64,000 nucleotides of DNA from Strigops habroptila (lineage: Eukaryota > Chordata > Aves > Psittaciformes > Psittacidae). Position numbers and translations under genes: made by a program. The stretch is taken from contig NC_044277.2 in NCBI RefSeq assembly GCF_004027225.2, positions 65,744,400 to 65,808,399 of the forward strand, read 5' to 3'. Position 1 is the stretch's first letter. Each line of letters begins with the position of its first letter. Of the stretch, positions 43,501-55,393 are shown piece after piece. The notes beneath the pieces are model-generated. The model saw nothing but the letters and a program-made list of their open reading frames with translations. It was not told the DNA's origin and did not search any database.

Positions 43501-46500
43501 CATTTGTACTGGTTTTACTTTTTCTTCCTTGAAAAAACACTCCAATTTTATGTTATTTTTGTCAGAGTAGTAAGTAGGGAACATAGGAACAATTGGCTGA
43601 TAGTTGTGACAACAGTGTAAAATTCAATCTTATATGTGATGGGGTTTTTTTAATTATCGTTATTTATTGAAGTAAACTGCAATTTTGCTTCATAGGGATT
43701 TGGGATACCACTGTCACTTTCTTTTGTTTAGATTGGGGCCCTTCTGTAGCAATGGAACGTATGTTGGTATGCCTTATCTGTGCATAAAAGAAAGCAGCTC
43801 TTCAGGTTGTAATACACAGTCTGAGTTTTCTTTGGGATAAATTAGATCCATTCTCCCATTTTCTGTCCCTTCTCATTTTTAAAATCTGAGGTCCTGTGTA
43901 ATGTGTGTGTGAGATATTTATGCAGTTAATAGATATAGGAAGATCTGTTTCCATTTCCAACTCGTACTGCTTAAAAGAATCATTATATAAATAAATCAAA
44001 TAACTGTCTTTCCCCTGGAGAGGAGGCTGACCTCAAAGACACATTTAGCTGACGAAGGTCTTAAGGAAGGGCTACGCTTTGAACCTACAAGAGTTTTAGA
44101 ATTGCAAATATCTCTTTTTCTTGCTATTAGTACAATATTTGACATAACAGAAAGCTTAACACAATTTTTTTTAATGCCAGCTGTGCCCAGGCACTTTAGT
44201 GTCTTGTGTGGAGTGTTCATATCAAATGTTCTGCTCAGGATGCCTCTGGCAAATGCATGTTGCTGTCGGAGAGCAGAGATTTGAAAGGATCATTGAGGCA
44301 CCCAGATGAAAACCTGCATAATGATACTTGTTTAGCCACACTACTAGCAAGTCAGAATTGTAAATTTGCACTGATTGGTCTCACGCTATAATTGGAATGT
44401 CATTATATTCTAATCCCTAGAGAGGCTCCGTGAGCAGTTAAGAAGCTTTATTTTGTGGTTTCCCAAGAAATGCTGTGATAGTTGGTTCCTATTAAGGAGG
44501 CTTTCTTTGGGTTTTTTGTTTGTTTGGGTTTTCTTTATCAATTTGTGTATGCTGTTAGATGGATACTATGCTTGGCTCTGTAGTTGTCATCTTTAACCCT
44601 CTTATGCAGAAGGGTTAAAATGCTTCCATAATGACAGCTCTGTCATATGCTTTGCACCAGGGCTGTTAGGGCTGACTGCTGGAGGTTTCTTACTGAGCTG
44701 TGCAGCTACTGCTGGGATGAGAAGCAAAAATGCAGTAAGAATTCAGAGTAGCTGCCAGGTGGAACTGCCGTGTCCTGACTCCTTTGTGGGAAGTGATGGG
44801 AAAAGTGTCTTTCTGACAAAGAAGTTAGGCACCTTTGGAAAAACGTCTGGACCTCTTAAATGTAACCAGTAATCCAGGCATCATTCTGAAGGATTCATTA
44901 AGGTTCTCTGCCCACCAAAAATAAACCTCTAGCCTTGTTGATAGCATCCCTGTCTCTTTTGTATTGCCCCTTTTTCTGCCAGCTTGTTTTTTCTGTTTCT
45001 GTTTAGTCCCTGGCACTGTATGTTATCAGAAATTCCTGAATAGAGACTGTGACTTCAGTGGGTGTGCAAGGGAGTATGTCCAAATCGTGAGAACATATTA
45101 CAGTGGCAGAGTTTCCTGCAGCCTCAGAATGTTTCTTGTGTTTCATATAGAAGTTGTTTCATTTGATTCTGGTTTTGGATTCTCTACAAACTTCATAAAC
45201 TGTTTATAATACCACTGAGCAAGGAAACAATTCAGTTAGAAGCATAATAAAACTGAGGCTGTTCTCTTATTGTCCAATTCTTGAATAAAACCTTAATTAA
45301 TTTTTTTGTTTGTTTTCCTTGTCATGTGTTAAAGGTGGATAGCAGAGCTGAGTCAATTGATAAGAAAATTGCTAGGCTTGATGCAGAACTCGTGAAGTAT
45401 AAGGATCAAATGAAGAAGATGAGAGAGGGGCCTGCAAAGGTAAGAATCTTCTGTGGGATTTAAGCTTAAGAGGATGTGACTCACACTTCTTGTCATGTCG
45501 TGGAGTGATTTAGCCAGTTCATCGGGTTCTTAGGAATTGCACCTTGCCCTACTAATGAGATCTAAGATTGTAAGATCCTACGGGATTATTTTTATTAGAC
45601 ATGCATCTTTGAACAGTGTTTTCATTGTTTTTTATTTATTCTAAAATGTAATGTAATTCCTCAATCTGAAGTAACTTGCTTCCCTTCTTCCTTCGTTACC
45701 TGAACTAAGTTTACTAGAAAGGCTGTTTTGTTCACCAGCTAAAATAAAATGGTCTGCACCAGGCAGAAAGGGAGTGGGAAAACCCACTTCTGAAAGGGGG
45801 TGAACTTATAAAATGTATAATGACAATAAACATATAAACAGTATTGTTAAAGTACCTTTTTCAGTATTATTTGATGCTGACCATTAAAATGTGTTGCTGA
45901 AAGATGGTTCTCATGGACTAAGTTTGACTTTGTGTTCTGCTTATCAAAAAAAGAATTCAAAAGCCAGAAATGTTGAAAGTATTTTTATTAGAAGATTTAC
46001 ATACAAGCCTGTTTGGTTAATCATTAATGTGGGACAAATGCTGAACGTGACTATTGTTAAACTCTTTGCACTAGTAACTGAGCAATCTTCTGGAAAACTT
46101 CAATGTGATAACTAGGTTTAAACAATATAATCAAGAGTAAAGTCAAATATTTCTCCTAATGTAAGAATATTTTTGTCTTTCAGAACACAGTAAAGCAGAA
46201 AGCATTGAGAGTGTTAAAGCAGAAGCGAATGTAAGTTTAAACCTTTCTCAGTTTGGGATTAATGAAAGCCTGTTTTCTTGGGGAGGGGGGCACACTTTCC
46301 TTTCTCTTTCCAGTACTCTTGCTTCTGAGCATTCTTTAAAGAAAAATGCTGAACAGGCTCGCCAGCCTTTCAGAAGCATCTCTTTACGGATTTGGCGTCA
46401 GCATATTTGTGCCTTATTTGTATACGAGTTATAAATTTGGACTGGGACAAGCTGGCCTAAATCTGCTCATTATTAAAGCTATGCTTGGCTCCTAAACTTT

Positions 46501-49500
46501 CTGAGAATGCCTCGTTTTCTATTATTAATTGATTACTATAAATTGTGTACTTAATGATCTTTCACTGGTTTACTGGAAATTTACCTGTTCTCTGTGGACA
46601 CCCTTTAGGACTTGAGCACATGTAGCGCAGGTAGCTGTGTCTATGCAAAAGACCAGAATGGACAGGATAGATGATCCTGTGGTCTGGTCTGGTCTAGTCT
46701 AGTCTAGTGTCCTGGAAAGCGTCCAGCAACAAATACAAAGGAGAGGACATCAGAACATGGCAAGTATTTGTGAACTCCTACCATCCAAAATACCTGTGAA
46801 CTCTTACAGTCTAAAATATCCTATGTTAAGGAATGCAATAGTTTAGTTAGATGTTGTGAGGAGGACTGCTTGGTTTTAGGTTTTCCGTCTGTTTTTTGAC
46901 TATGCTGCCTGCTAATCTTACATGTTAGTTGTTCCCCTATTTACAGTCACTGGGCCCTGATTTTTCAATTTTTTTAAAAAATTAAGAATTTCTGCAGCAA
47001 TAAATAGTGTGGTGTTTTAAAGCCATTATTTGTATTGTTTTTAACAGGTATGAACAACAGAGGGATAATCTATCACAGCAGTCTTTTAATATGGAACAAG
47101 CTAATTACACTATTCAGGCACTGAAGGACACAAAGACAACGGTACCAGTATATTAATCTTCCATTTGTTTAATTTGTGTATGCTCCATCAGATGCAAGCA
47201 TGTTGTTTGACTCTGTTCTAGGTTGATGCAATGAAACTGGGGGTGAAAGAAATGAAGAAAGCTTACAAGCAGGTCAAAATTGATCAAATTGAGGTGAGTT
47301 TCTATAGTTTAAATTGTTAGAGAACAGAAACAACATACTGAAATAGTGATGAGTGGACTGTGTAACCTAAAGTTAGATGGACTGTTTGAATTGAGATGAG
47401 ATTGACTCCCTTTTTTATGGGACCAGCATCGTAATTCCTTCCTGATTTCTCTGGTACTGCAAAATCAGTTACTTGCCGCCTTGTACTGGTGGTTGTTTCC
47501 TTGCTAGGCTAATCTTTAATCTCTCCCTTTCCTCGGCACTTCAGCATGAACATTGGTGAATACTTCCTGCTCCAGCTTTTTTGTCGTGTCCTCCCTGCTG
47601 CAGTTGCAACATGCAGACTAGTCCTTTGCTTCCCCAGTTCAAGGTAGTGCCTGAATAAGAAACAGACAAACAAAAAACCCCAATGAACAACAACAACCCC
47701 AAATCCAAACATAAACCAAACAAAAAATCCCCATCAAACCCCAAACAAACAATTTCAAGAGGTCTGCAAGGCCTGGCCCTGTCTTCAGAAAACACATCAA
47801 AAAAACCTGGAAGATCTCTAAGTAGAATTTTAAGCATGCTGCACTTAAATTCTTATCAAATGCCCATGCTGAATTCCTGTAAGTTCTCTTTCCCATGCTG
47901 TTTTTATATATGGCCTGCACCGTAAACCTTTAGGCAAGTATTGTCTCCTTACTTGTACCCAAGTACAGTGCCAATAGTATGCTAAAATATCTTCTGAATT
48001 TTGCTGTGGCACAGCTTGGGTTAGTGCTTATTCTCCAGATAGTAGGTTTAATTCCTCTAGATTTCATACTCTTCTGCTTTTCAAGATAATGCTGGATTTT
48101 GGGTAATTCCTTGGAGGTTTTCAATTTACCCTGAAGAATACCAAAAAGGATTTTGCAGAGATGTGGTTTCAAGGTTCCTCTTTTTCTTCCTCATATGTTT
48201 ATTGTAATTTTAATAGTAATCAAGGCCAACCTATAGTACTGAATGCTAGTCTCTTGACTTGTATTAATGCTGCTTCATTTATGCTTTAAAAAATTAGAGT
48301 GCCTTGTTTGTTGGAATTGCTAAACTTAATTTGAGTAAGCTCTGATAAATTTAACTAAAGCTATTAAAGACGGACCAGCTGAAATTGTTTCTTGCTTCAG
48401 GACATTCAAGATCAGTTGGAAGACATGATGGAAGAAGCCAATGAAGTCCAGGAGGCACTGAGTCGTAGCTATGGAACACCAGAGATTGATGAAGATGACT
48501 TGGAAGCAGGTTAGGAAGGTGGAGGATGATGTTTACATTGAATTCAATGTAAACATCATTATACAGTGATATGGTGATTTTTAATTTCATTTGTTAAATA
48601 TTTTCAGTGTATTTTTAAATAGAAAGTTTTAATAACTTTTTTTAAACGTAAAAGCTGCATTTCCTGTGAGAACGGTAACAAGAGTATGTGGCAGACATGT
48701 GAGATACACTAATGGAATGCTGCAGTGAAGGAAAGAAGGTTGTCTCTGGTGTGTGTGTGTGTGTGTGCGTATTCCTGGCTGATGACTAAGTAATGCTAAA
48801 TGAGTATGGGTGCAAGCATTCAATATGAATCCTGTTTCCCTGTAAGAGCAACTTTTCTTTTGCAAAAGGAATTCCTTGCATAATTTTTCAACCAACATAA
48901 TTCAATTTCAGAGCTGGATGCATTGGGTGATGAGCTTCTTGCTGATGAAGACAATTCCTACTTAGATGAAGCCGCGTCTGCTCCAGCCATCCCAGAGGTC
49001 ACTCCTACTGACACGAAAAACAAAGTGAGTTCCTTTCCTCTTTAAAAGCAAAATACTTTGTTTTGTTTTGTTTTGTTTCGTTTCGTTTCAGATTAATCAC
49101 ATTTGTGTTGGTTGCTCGATATTTAAAATCCTTAATAGTTTGAACAAAAAAACCCCGCGTAAGGTTGTATTTTGAATACGGTGTATTTTGGGTGCTATAT
49201 ATGAGAGAATACAGTGTACTGAATGCTCTTTATAATACTTTAAAGAGCTGAAATGGCAATTTGTAACTCCTGTCTAACATTGTCAGACTGTGAGTATACC
49301 ATTAGAACTCCTAATTTAGTTATTCTTGAAAACATAAGAAAGTGTTCTGTATTTTGCTTTTGGGCTTTTAATATAGCTTCATAGTGAGAAAGAACACTGA
49401 GGCTATTATTTTGATCCCAGTTGTCACACAGTAACAATTAGAGATACGTCGCTTTATAGAATTTGTAAGTAAACGTTTGTGTTCTGGTAGGTGGAGGGTT

Positions 49501-49583
49501 TTTAACCTGTTGCTGCTTTTTCTTTCTTACAGGATGGTGTACTGGTGGATGAATTTGGGTTGCCGAAGATCCCTGCGACATAA
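40143..49583 (+). CDS. CHMP5: CHMP5, charged multivesicular body protein 5
   Basis: Eight coding exons: 40143-40211, 45335-45439, 46184-46230, 47048-47141, 47222-47293, 48401-48509, 48912-49024, 49533-49583. They sum to 660 nt, or 219 residues, equal to human CHMP5. The product is a Snf7-family ESCRT-III subunit acting in late-endosome sorting and binding VTA1/LIP5. The N-terminus [20 protein letters not shown] is basic. Helical coiled-coil regions cover about residues 25-150 ([47 protein letters not shown]). The acidic C-terminal part has [20 protein letters not shown] and ends [16 protein letters not shown], close to the human end. Donor of exon 6 is GTTAGG. A CR1 fragment and a TG/CG-rich stretch lie in the 5.1-kb first intron. 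BAG1 follows in the same direction. Confidence 0.98.
40330..40560. repeat. TG/CG-rich alternating purine-pyrimidine stretch
   Basis: Several short alternating purine-pyrimidine runs (TGTGTGTATGTGTGCGCGC near 40340-40362, GTGTGTGTGTGCGGG near 40429-40443, GTGCGTGTG near 40498-40507) cluster within 350 bp after CHMP5 exon 1, up to a CR1 boundary. Such sequence can adopt Z-DNA. Confidence 0.6.
40562..41413 (-). repeat. CR1 LINE fragment in CHMP5 intron 1
   Basis: About 0.85 kb is antisense to CHMP5. The plus strand starts with CAGAGTCAACCAGGCTGGAA and AAGATCATCAAGTCCAACCA, the CR1 3' end in reverse. The minus strand encodes the CR1 RT C-terminal region: [43 protein letters not shown] and [18 protein letters not shown]. 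It is 5'-truncated and lacks RT catalytic boxes. Its tail differs from the other copies, which suggests another CR1 subfamily. Confidence 0.93.
41414..45334 (+). other. CHMP5 intron 1, part after the CR1
   Basis: About 3.9 kb of AT-rich intron. Short open frames show no recognised similarity. No further repeat family was identified apart from short T/G tracts near 44508-44535. Confidence 0.5.
46681..46710 (+). repeat. Pentamer tandem repeat
   Basis: Three GGTCT units followed by two AGTCT units and a partial unit form a small minisatellite in CHMP5 intron 3. Confidence 0.8.
47655..47760 (+). repeat. A/C-rich, G-poor low-complexity tract
   Basis: In CHMP5 intron 5, about 100 bases are mostly A and C, in words such as AAACAAACC and AACCCC, much like the tract in SDHA intron 5. 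Confidence 0.7.
48526..48559. repeat. Perfect 34-bp palindrome
   Basis: In CHMP5 intron 6, starting 16 bases after the end of exon 6, two 17-nt arms (ATGATGTTTACATTGAA and its exact complement) meet at a central GAATTC with no spacer. Each arm holds a forkhead-type TGTTTAC/GTAAACA motif. Confidence 0.95.
48749..48770 (+). repeat. TG dinucleotide microsatellite
   Basis: About nine GT units, ending GTGCGT, in CHMP5 intron 6. Confidence 0.9.
49057..49089 (+). repeat. TTTTG pentamer microsatellite
   Basis: About five TTTTG units followed by two TTTCG variants in CHMP5 intron 7, about 35 bp after the exon 7 donor. Confidence 0.9.
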
Positions 49584-50160
49584 ATGTTTCAAGAGCACAA
49601 TGGATATAACGAACTATACAAATCAAATTAAGAATTTTTTCTTTTTAAATCCTGGAGAACTTGTCCTTCCAGTGTAACCTTAATATCACTACATCCTAGA
49701 ACGCAATATGAATGGCTGGTGGTGTTCTTTCTTTGAAGAAAGTTGTTCTACTACTGATTTTTCTGTTAATGGAAAATTCAGCACAGTTCCCTTCGGTGGA
49801 AGCAGTCAGTCTCATAGGTTTTGATTTCAGTGTCTTATGGACAGAGTAATACGTGAAGAGTAGTGGTGGCTGTCGATAGCTGAGGTTTATTTTCACTCTG
49901 TATTATGTTTCTCTTTCTTGAAACCAAGATTGTACGTTGCTGCTTACTCTCTGTAAAATAGCTCCCTTATTACTACGCTTCTTTGATAAAAGAATTGAAA
50001 GCAATTTTTAAACTACTGGTCTTGACACTTTTATGCTGTCCTACTTGTACCCTCCTTTGGATGCTGTAACCAATCGGGTTGTCATTAACTTTATGTATTC
50101 TATGGAGACATAAAATCCTATAGATGAGCTAATCCTTGTGTGTGGTTTCCGTGGTGATTA
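49584..50160 (+). other. CHMP5 3' UTR and CHMP5-BAG1 spacer
   Basis: AT-rich sequence lies between the CHMP5 stop and the BAG1 CpG island. No canonical AATAAA was found; CATAAA near 50109 is a possible variant signal. Therefore the CHMP5 3' end cannot be placed with confidence and may run close to the BAG1 promoter. Confidence 0.5.
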
Positions 50161-50164
50161 GTTT

Positions 50165-50960
50165 GCTCTCAACCTGTCGCCGCTGTTATCAGTGTCCGGT
50201 GCTGCTCGGGCACGGAGGCGGAGCCTGGTTCTGATCCCAGCAGCGTTCCCGGCTCACACCGTGCTTGCTCTGCCCGTGCCCCTGCTGCTTAATTGTTTCC
50301 TCTCCCTAACGCGGGCGGCCACCCCGCCGTGACACCCGCGGCACAGCCCCGGCCCTGCTGTCCCGCCTCATCCGGACTGACGGGGCGCGGCCTGTGGCGG
50401 AACTGACGCGGTACCGGCGCGCCCCGGGAAGCGCCGCAGAGCGGTTTCCGTGTGGCGGGTGAGATGGCGGCGCCCGGAGCTCCGGTTACTGTCACCGTCA
50501 CGTACAGTAAGAGCCGCCCGGGGGATGGCGGAGGGCGGGCGGGCACCTCCAGCCGCCGCCAAGCCCGGCGCGGCCCGCGGCGTCTCCCTCCGGCGCCACA
50601 GACCCCAGCGGGGCCGGGCGGGTCGGGCCCTGGCTGCGGGGCCGCCCTTCCCCGCTGTCCCCGCGGAACGCGCCGCGGCCGTGAGCGGTGGCCGCGGCGC
50701 CGGGGTCAGCGGGGAGCGCGCGGGCGGCGGCGGTGGGAGGTGCGGGGTATGTGCCAGCCGTTGGTGCCGGAGCGCCCGCGGCTGCAGCTCCGAAAGCCTC
50801 GAGGAGATGGAAGACGCTGGAGCTGCCCGCGGCTGCTCGGGGCTGCGGCTGTGGGACGGGTGGCGGCGGCGGCCTCGGCCCTGGGCGGGCACGGGTCGCC
50901 CTCCGCTTAGCCTGGTCTCGATCGGGGCTGCTACCGTGAGGTTTCGCTCCTCCGCTGGCC
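50165..50960 (+). promoter_or_regulatory. BAG1 CpG-island promoter
   Basis: A dense CpG block surrounds BAG1 exon 1 (ATG at 50464) and runs into intron 1. Long open frames on both strands across it are GC-rich artefacts. No TATA box was noted. Confidence 0.75.
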
Positions 50961-53900
50961 ACGTCTTCCCCTCAGATGGATCGCTTAAAGCTGATCCAAC
51001 AAAAGGGGGGAAAAAAAATAAGCACCTTTTCCATATCAAGACGATGATGATAGTCTCCACTCAGGGAGATCTACTGTAAGGATGGTGATGGAAACAGGTG
51101 ATAATGCTGTCTTTGCCAGAGAACGCAGAGCAGAGGTCACTTTTTGAGTAGTAATCTTTATTTAGGTGAAATACATTACTGAAGTTAAAAGCAGGTGCTT
51201 TCCGATGGGCTCTCTTCTTGTTTGTTGAATAAGTTTGAACGTCTGTGGTTAGTGAGATGCAAGATCGCAGCAGAAAGTGGTGGTGTATTCAGGGTGAGAG
51301 TTGGGTGCTGGCCTGGTGAGCGGGTTACTCACAGGCAAGCTGGCATGATTGAGCTTTTTTACCTTGGGAAGAGAAATAGGAGGAGGGAGAAGAAGGTGGA
51401 ATGTGGTTAAGTCCACAAACAAATATTAAAAGTTACTACAAAGAGGTAAGAATAGCTTGGGCTCCACAGTTCTTAAAATAAGATTGGAAATGCAATGGTT
51501 AAATTTCCATGAGGGAGTGAGGGAGGAATGAGAAGTATAGTTGGGTATTAAAGCAGCAAGGTATTCAGTTGGTTTTGGTTAACAAAGTTGTTTGTTTGGT
51601 TTTTGGGTTTTTTTATTCTTTAATTATTGAATAATAAATTCTGTTCCTGTTCCTTTTGTACTGGTCTGGTGACATTCTTCCTACCTTTAGAGCTTATTGT
51701 TTATTTCTGCTTGCTCATTCGTCTTTTCAAACTGTCACATTATTTTGTGAAAATGTTTCCTTTATCACCTGGCAGTTTTATCTAACAGTCTTTGGTGAGG
51801 AACGTCATAGAATAATCTGCTTGAATCCTCATGATTCATGTGCTCAATAGTGCCTTGAGAGAGCTCCATTTGATCTGAGGGGGTTTTGTTTGCAAAGATG
51901 GCAATAACTCAACGATATTAACACATTTAGGACTCCAAGATCTTGCTGTTTGCCACCAGACTTCCCTTCCTTCCATTCTGAGATGCCACCACTGACTGAG
52001 ACTATCTATTATCTTTCAAGTTGTTTTCTTATCTGGTAATTACTTTGTCATTAATAAATAGCAAATCAAAGGCATTGTTCATCTTGGACTTCAGCTGTCT
52101 CATTTATATCTGTTGCTGTCAAACACTGGGTTACTGCTTAGCACAAACATTTTGTTAAAGTTTTCCATGCGTGAGTGAAGGTGGGGAATGAAGGAAATAA
52201 ATAGGAAATAGAATGGTAGTAGACTTACATGTATCACTTGACAATCTGCAAGAATTGAACTGTTCGGGGTTTTTTTTGAAGTGTATTTTGCGCTAGTGCT
52301 TACCTTAAATTACTGTTGTCATTTATTGAAGCAAACTGATAAGCTGTGATACCACAAAGTATTTTTCATGGTGGTTTCAACAGTAACATTTTTGTTACAG
52401 TCTGCCTGAAGTGGTACTCATAATTCGTAATTAAAACTTTATATTTTTAGACAGACTTCAGCTGTTCTCTTCCTCATTTGCTGTTTGCTTGTTTGTTTTT
52501 TCTCTCAGCTGCTGACAGGCACAGCCCTGGCCCAAAGCAGTTGTATATGTCAAAACAACCGTATGAAATACATTGAGGCTAGGACCTAAATTTTATTTTT
52601 CTTCCAAAACAAATTAGGAAAAAGGTCTGTTAATGGAAAATGCTTGGGCGGGAAGAGGTAGTTTGTATAATGTGATTTTGAGCTTAAAACCATTTTGAAA
52701 TTAAGAACTGTTGTTTTAGGTTAGTGTCACTTGTCATGTGTCTCTTGGGAGGCTGGAATTTTAAAATCGATGCTTTTTAGCACTCTTCTTTGTAAAAGAT
52801 ATGTGCACTTCAAATTAGTGGCATGAGAACAGTTTTCTTTCTGGTATTTGTTAAGGATTTCTCTCTTCCTGCAAAGTAAAAATGCCTTTCTTTATTTCCC
52901 TTGCAGCTAATGGTGGCTGATTCCTGTGGGTGCTTTCAGATTGACAAGCCTGAAGTGTGTGGGAACAGAGGGTTATAGAAAGGGTCTATTAAGCAGAGAT
53001 TAATAGACATACTCCTTTTTTCTAACAACTTCCTGGTGTTTGAATGCAAATACTGTTAGGGAGTCTGAATAGGATGTTCTATAAGTGGAAGGTGACATAC
53101 AGGCCAAGACAGTGGTTAAGGCTGCATATCAGTAGAATGACGGGGAGGAGTAATTTTTGGACTCTGAGAATTCTTTCAGGTGGCTGGTGGAGGGGAAGCA
53201 GGGTAGACATTGATCACATACATGATCACTCCTCATGTATGAGGGGAAGGGAACAAAGGAAGTGATAAACGGTCTCATTCCCCAAGACTTATGCCATTAA
53301 AAGTTCCTACAAGTAGGAAATGGAATGTACCAGGAAGATGTGGGCTTTCATGCTTTAGCTTGTGGAATATATGAACATCATCTGCACTCTAAAGAGGCGG
53401 GCAGTAATATTTGGCAGGAGCGTTAAGCCAGTAGAAAATGCCTGATTGAACTCCTCAGGTTATTAGAATGTAAACCAAATTTTTCAGCTGAGGTAGAATC
53501 CTTTGATTGAAAATGGATTGTTCGTGAGAGTCAGTCTGCATTAATGGAAATTAATATTAGGAATGGATTACCTGTAATATTTTCTAGGTAACGATAAGAT
53601 ACTGATACTCTGGTTTTTGTTAGGTAATGAAAAACACAATATTCAGGTTGCTTCCCAACAAGAAGATGGTGAACCTACGCTACAAGACATGGCTCTACTT
53701 ATTGAACAAGTCACTGGAGTTCCAGTTCCTTTTCAGAAACTGATATACAAAGGTAACTTATAGATGTGTTAATGTTTCTTGTAGATGGTAGTTTTCATCT
53801 TAGTCACTTTCAGAATTTTTGCGTCACTGACTATATTTTAACTACTTTTTCCTCTCTGGTTTTCCATTTAGGGAAGTCTCTGAAAGAATTGGAACAGCCA

Positions 53901-55393
53901 TTGTCAGCACTTGGAGTTAAAAACGGTTGCAAAGTCATGTTGATTGGGAAAAGGGTAAGTGTGGCCTCTGGTCCTTTTTTTCCTTAAATTATTGTAATTT
54001 CCGTCAGTGGCTCAGTTGCTGAACACAGGAGCAGGTGGTAGCATAAACCTTCCCACAAAGTTGAGTTCAATCTCACACTGTACTGCAGATAACTCTGCAG
54101 TTCATGCATTTCTGAAATTACATTATTGACTGTCTTCTGCCTTACATTGTTGACAAAATTCTGCCTAATCTGTTGCTTGTCGGTGCTCATGAACCTTCTG
54201 TCCACTGCTGACCTTATCTGCTCGTATTTTTCTGTTGTGGGTTTTTGTTTTTTCCTTTTTATTAAAAAAAAAAAAAGCTGTAGGTACAGAGTCTGCTGAG
54301 TTATTTCTAGTGAAATGACTTGTGGCTGGCTTTGCCAAATAGAGGACAAAGTAATATCTTGTAATGTAAATGTTACCTTTATTTTAAAAATGCTAAGGTA
54401 ACAAAAAAAAGTTTACACATTTCCTTTTTCCCTTCAAATTCGTCTCATTTAATGTGTTCATATACATTGCTGCATTGACTGTATTTGCGATTAAGCTTTG
54501 GAAAAATCTTATTTGATAGGTATTAAAATATGGAAAGAATAACCACAGTGTAGTATGTATTTCAGCTCAGCAGAAGCCTGTATGTCTGTATCACCACTGT
54601 TGCTGCTTTTTAGCTGCATAGTGTCTTTATTTGTTCCATGGTTGTGAATGTTGTATTTTTGAATACACAGAATAGTCCAGAAGAAGAGGCTGAATTAAAG
54701 AAGCTAAAAGATTTGGAGAAGTCAGTGGAGCAAATAGCTAATAAGTTAGAAGAAGTTAATAAAGAGCTCACAGGTATCCAGAAGGTATGCCAGTTTTGTA
54801 TCCTTTTATATCTTTGCAAAACAGTTTTGTAGGTATATGTATTAAAAAAAAAAACAACCTGTTTAGAGGTTTGAGTAGTCAGTAATAGGCTGCCCCTCTT
54901 AACTGTTCAAGTGTCCTGTGAAATTCTTACTGAATTTCCAATGCTATTTATGAGTTAGCAAAGTGGAAACATGGCACTGTTAGGAAAAAGGTTGCATATT
55001 GGATAAATTACAATCTTTAGATCTGGAAAAAACATAAAGAGTTCTCTCAGAGCCTAAAGGAGAGTGTCTGTTGTTTAATCTTTTAAGTAAACATAGCAAA
55101 TCTTGTATTTAGCATTTAAGGATTGATAGAATACAGGTTGAGATTGGAGTCTCAATCTCCATACTTGAAAATACAGAAATAGTAGAAAAGGTTTTTTGCT
55201 GTAATGGATTGATAGATTTTCAAAGCTGAGTGTTCTGTAGGGTATGGAATAATTTTGTGTTTCCTTCCCTCTTTTTCTTCCTTAGGGATTTTTAGCAAAG
55301 GATCTCCAAGCAGAAGCACTAAAACAGCTGGACAAGAGGATAAAAGGAACTGCAGAGCAGTTCATGAAGATCCTGGAACAGATTGATGCCATT
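50464..55393 (+). CDS. BAG1: BAG1, BAG family molecular chaperone regulator 1 (3' end outside window)
   Basis: Five coding exons are visible: 50464-50506, 53624-53752, 53872-53954, 54671-54784, 55286-55393, in frame, 159 codons. BAG1 binds the Hsp70/Hsc70 ATPase domain as nucleotide-exchange factor and links it to the proteasome. The N-terminus is [21 protein letters not shown] ubiquitin-like domain follows (about residues 10-85: [49 protein letters not shown]), then a helical linker ([20 protein letters not shown]) and the first part of the BAG domain ([33 protein letters not shown]). The final 55-60 residues expected from human (second and third BAG helices) were not found up to 64000. They are probably in exons beyond the window; truncation cannot be excluded. 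An in-frame TGA at 50404-50406 leaves no room for a BAG-1L-like extension. Confidence 0.93.
50507..53623 (+). other. BAG1 intron 1
   Basis: The 3.1-kb intron starts in the CpG island and then is AT-rich. No repeat family, RNA gene or conserved coding sequence was recognised. Confidence 0.5.

Noticed and set aside
50368-51079. Open frames over 200 codons on both strands at BAG1 exon 1
   Set aside because: GC-rich island artefacts; only the frame starting at 50464 gives the BAG1 N-terminus, and it leaves the open frame at a donor after 43 nt.
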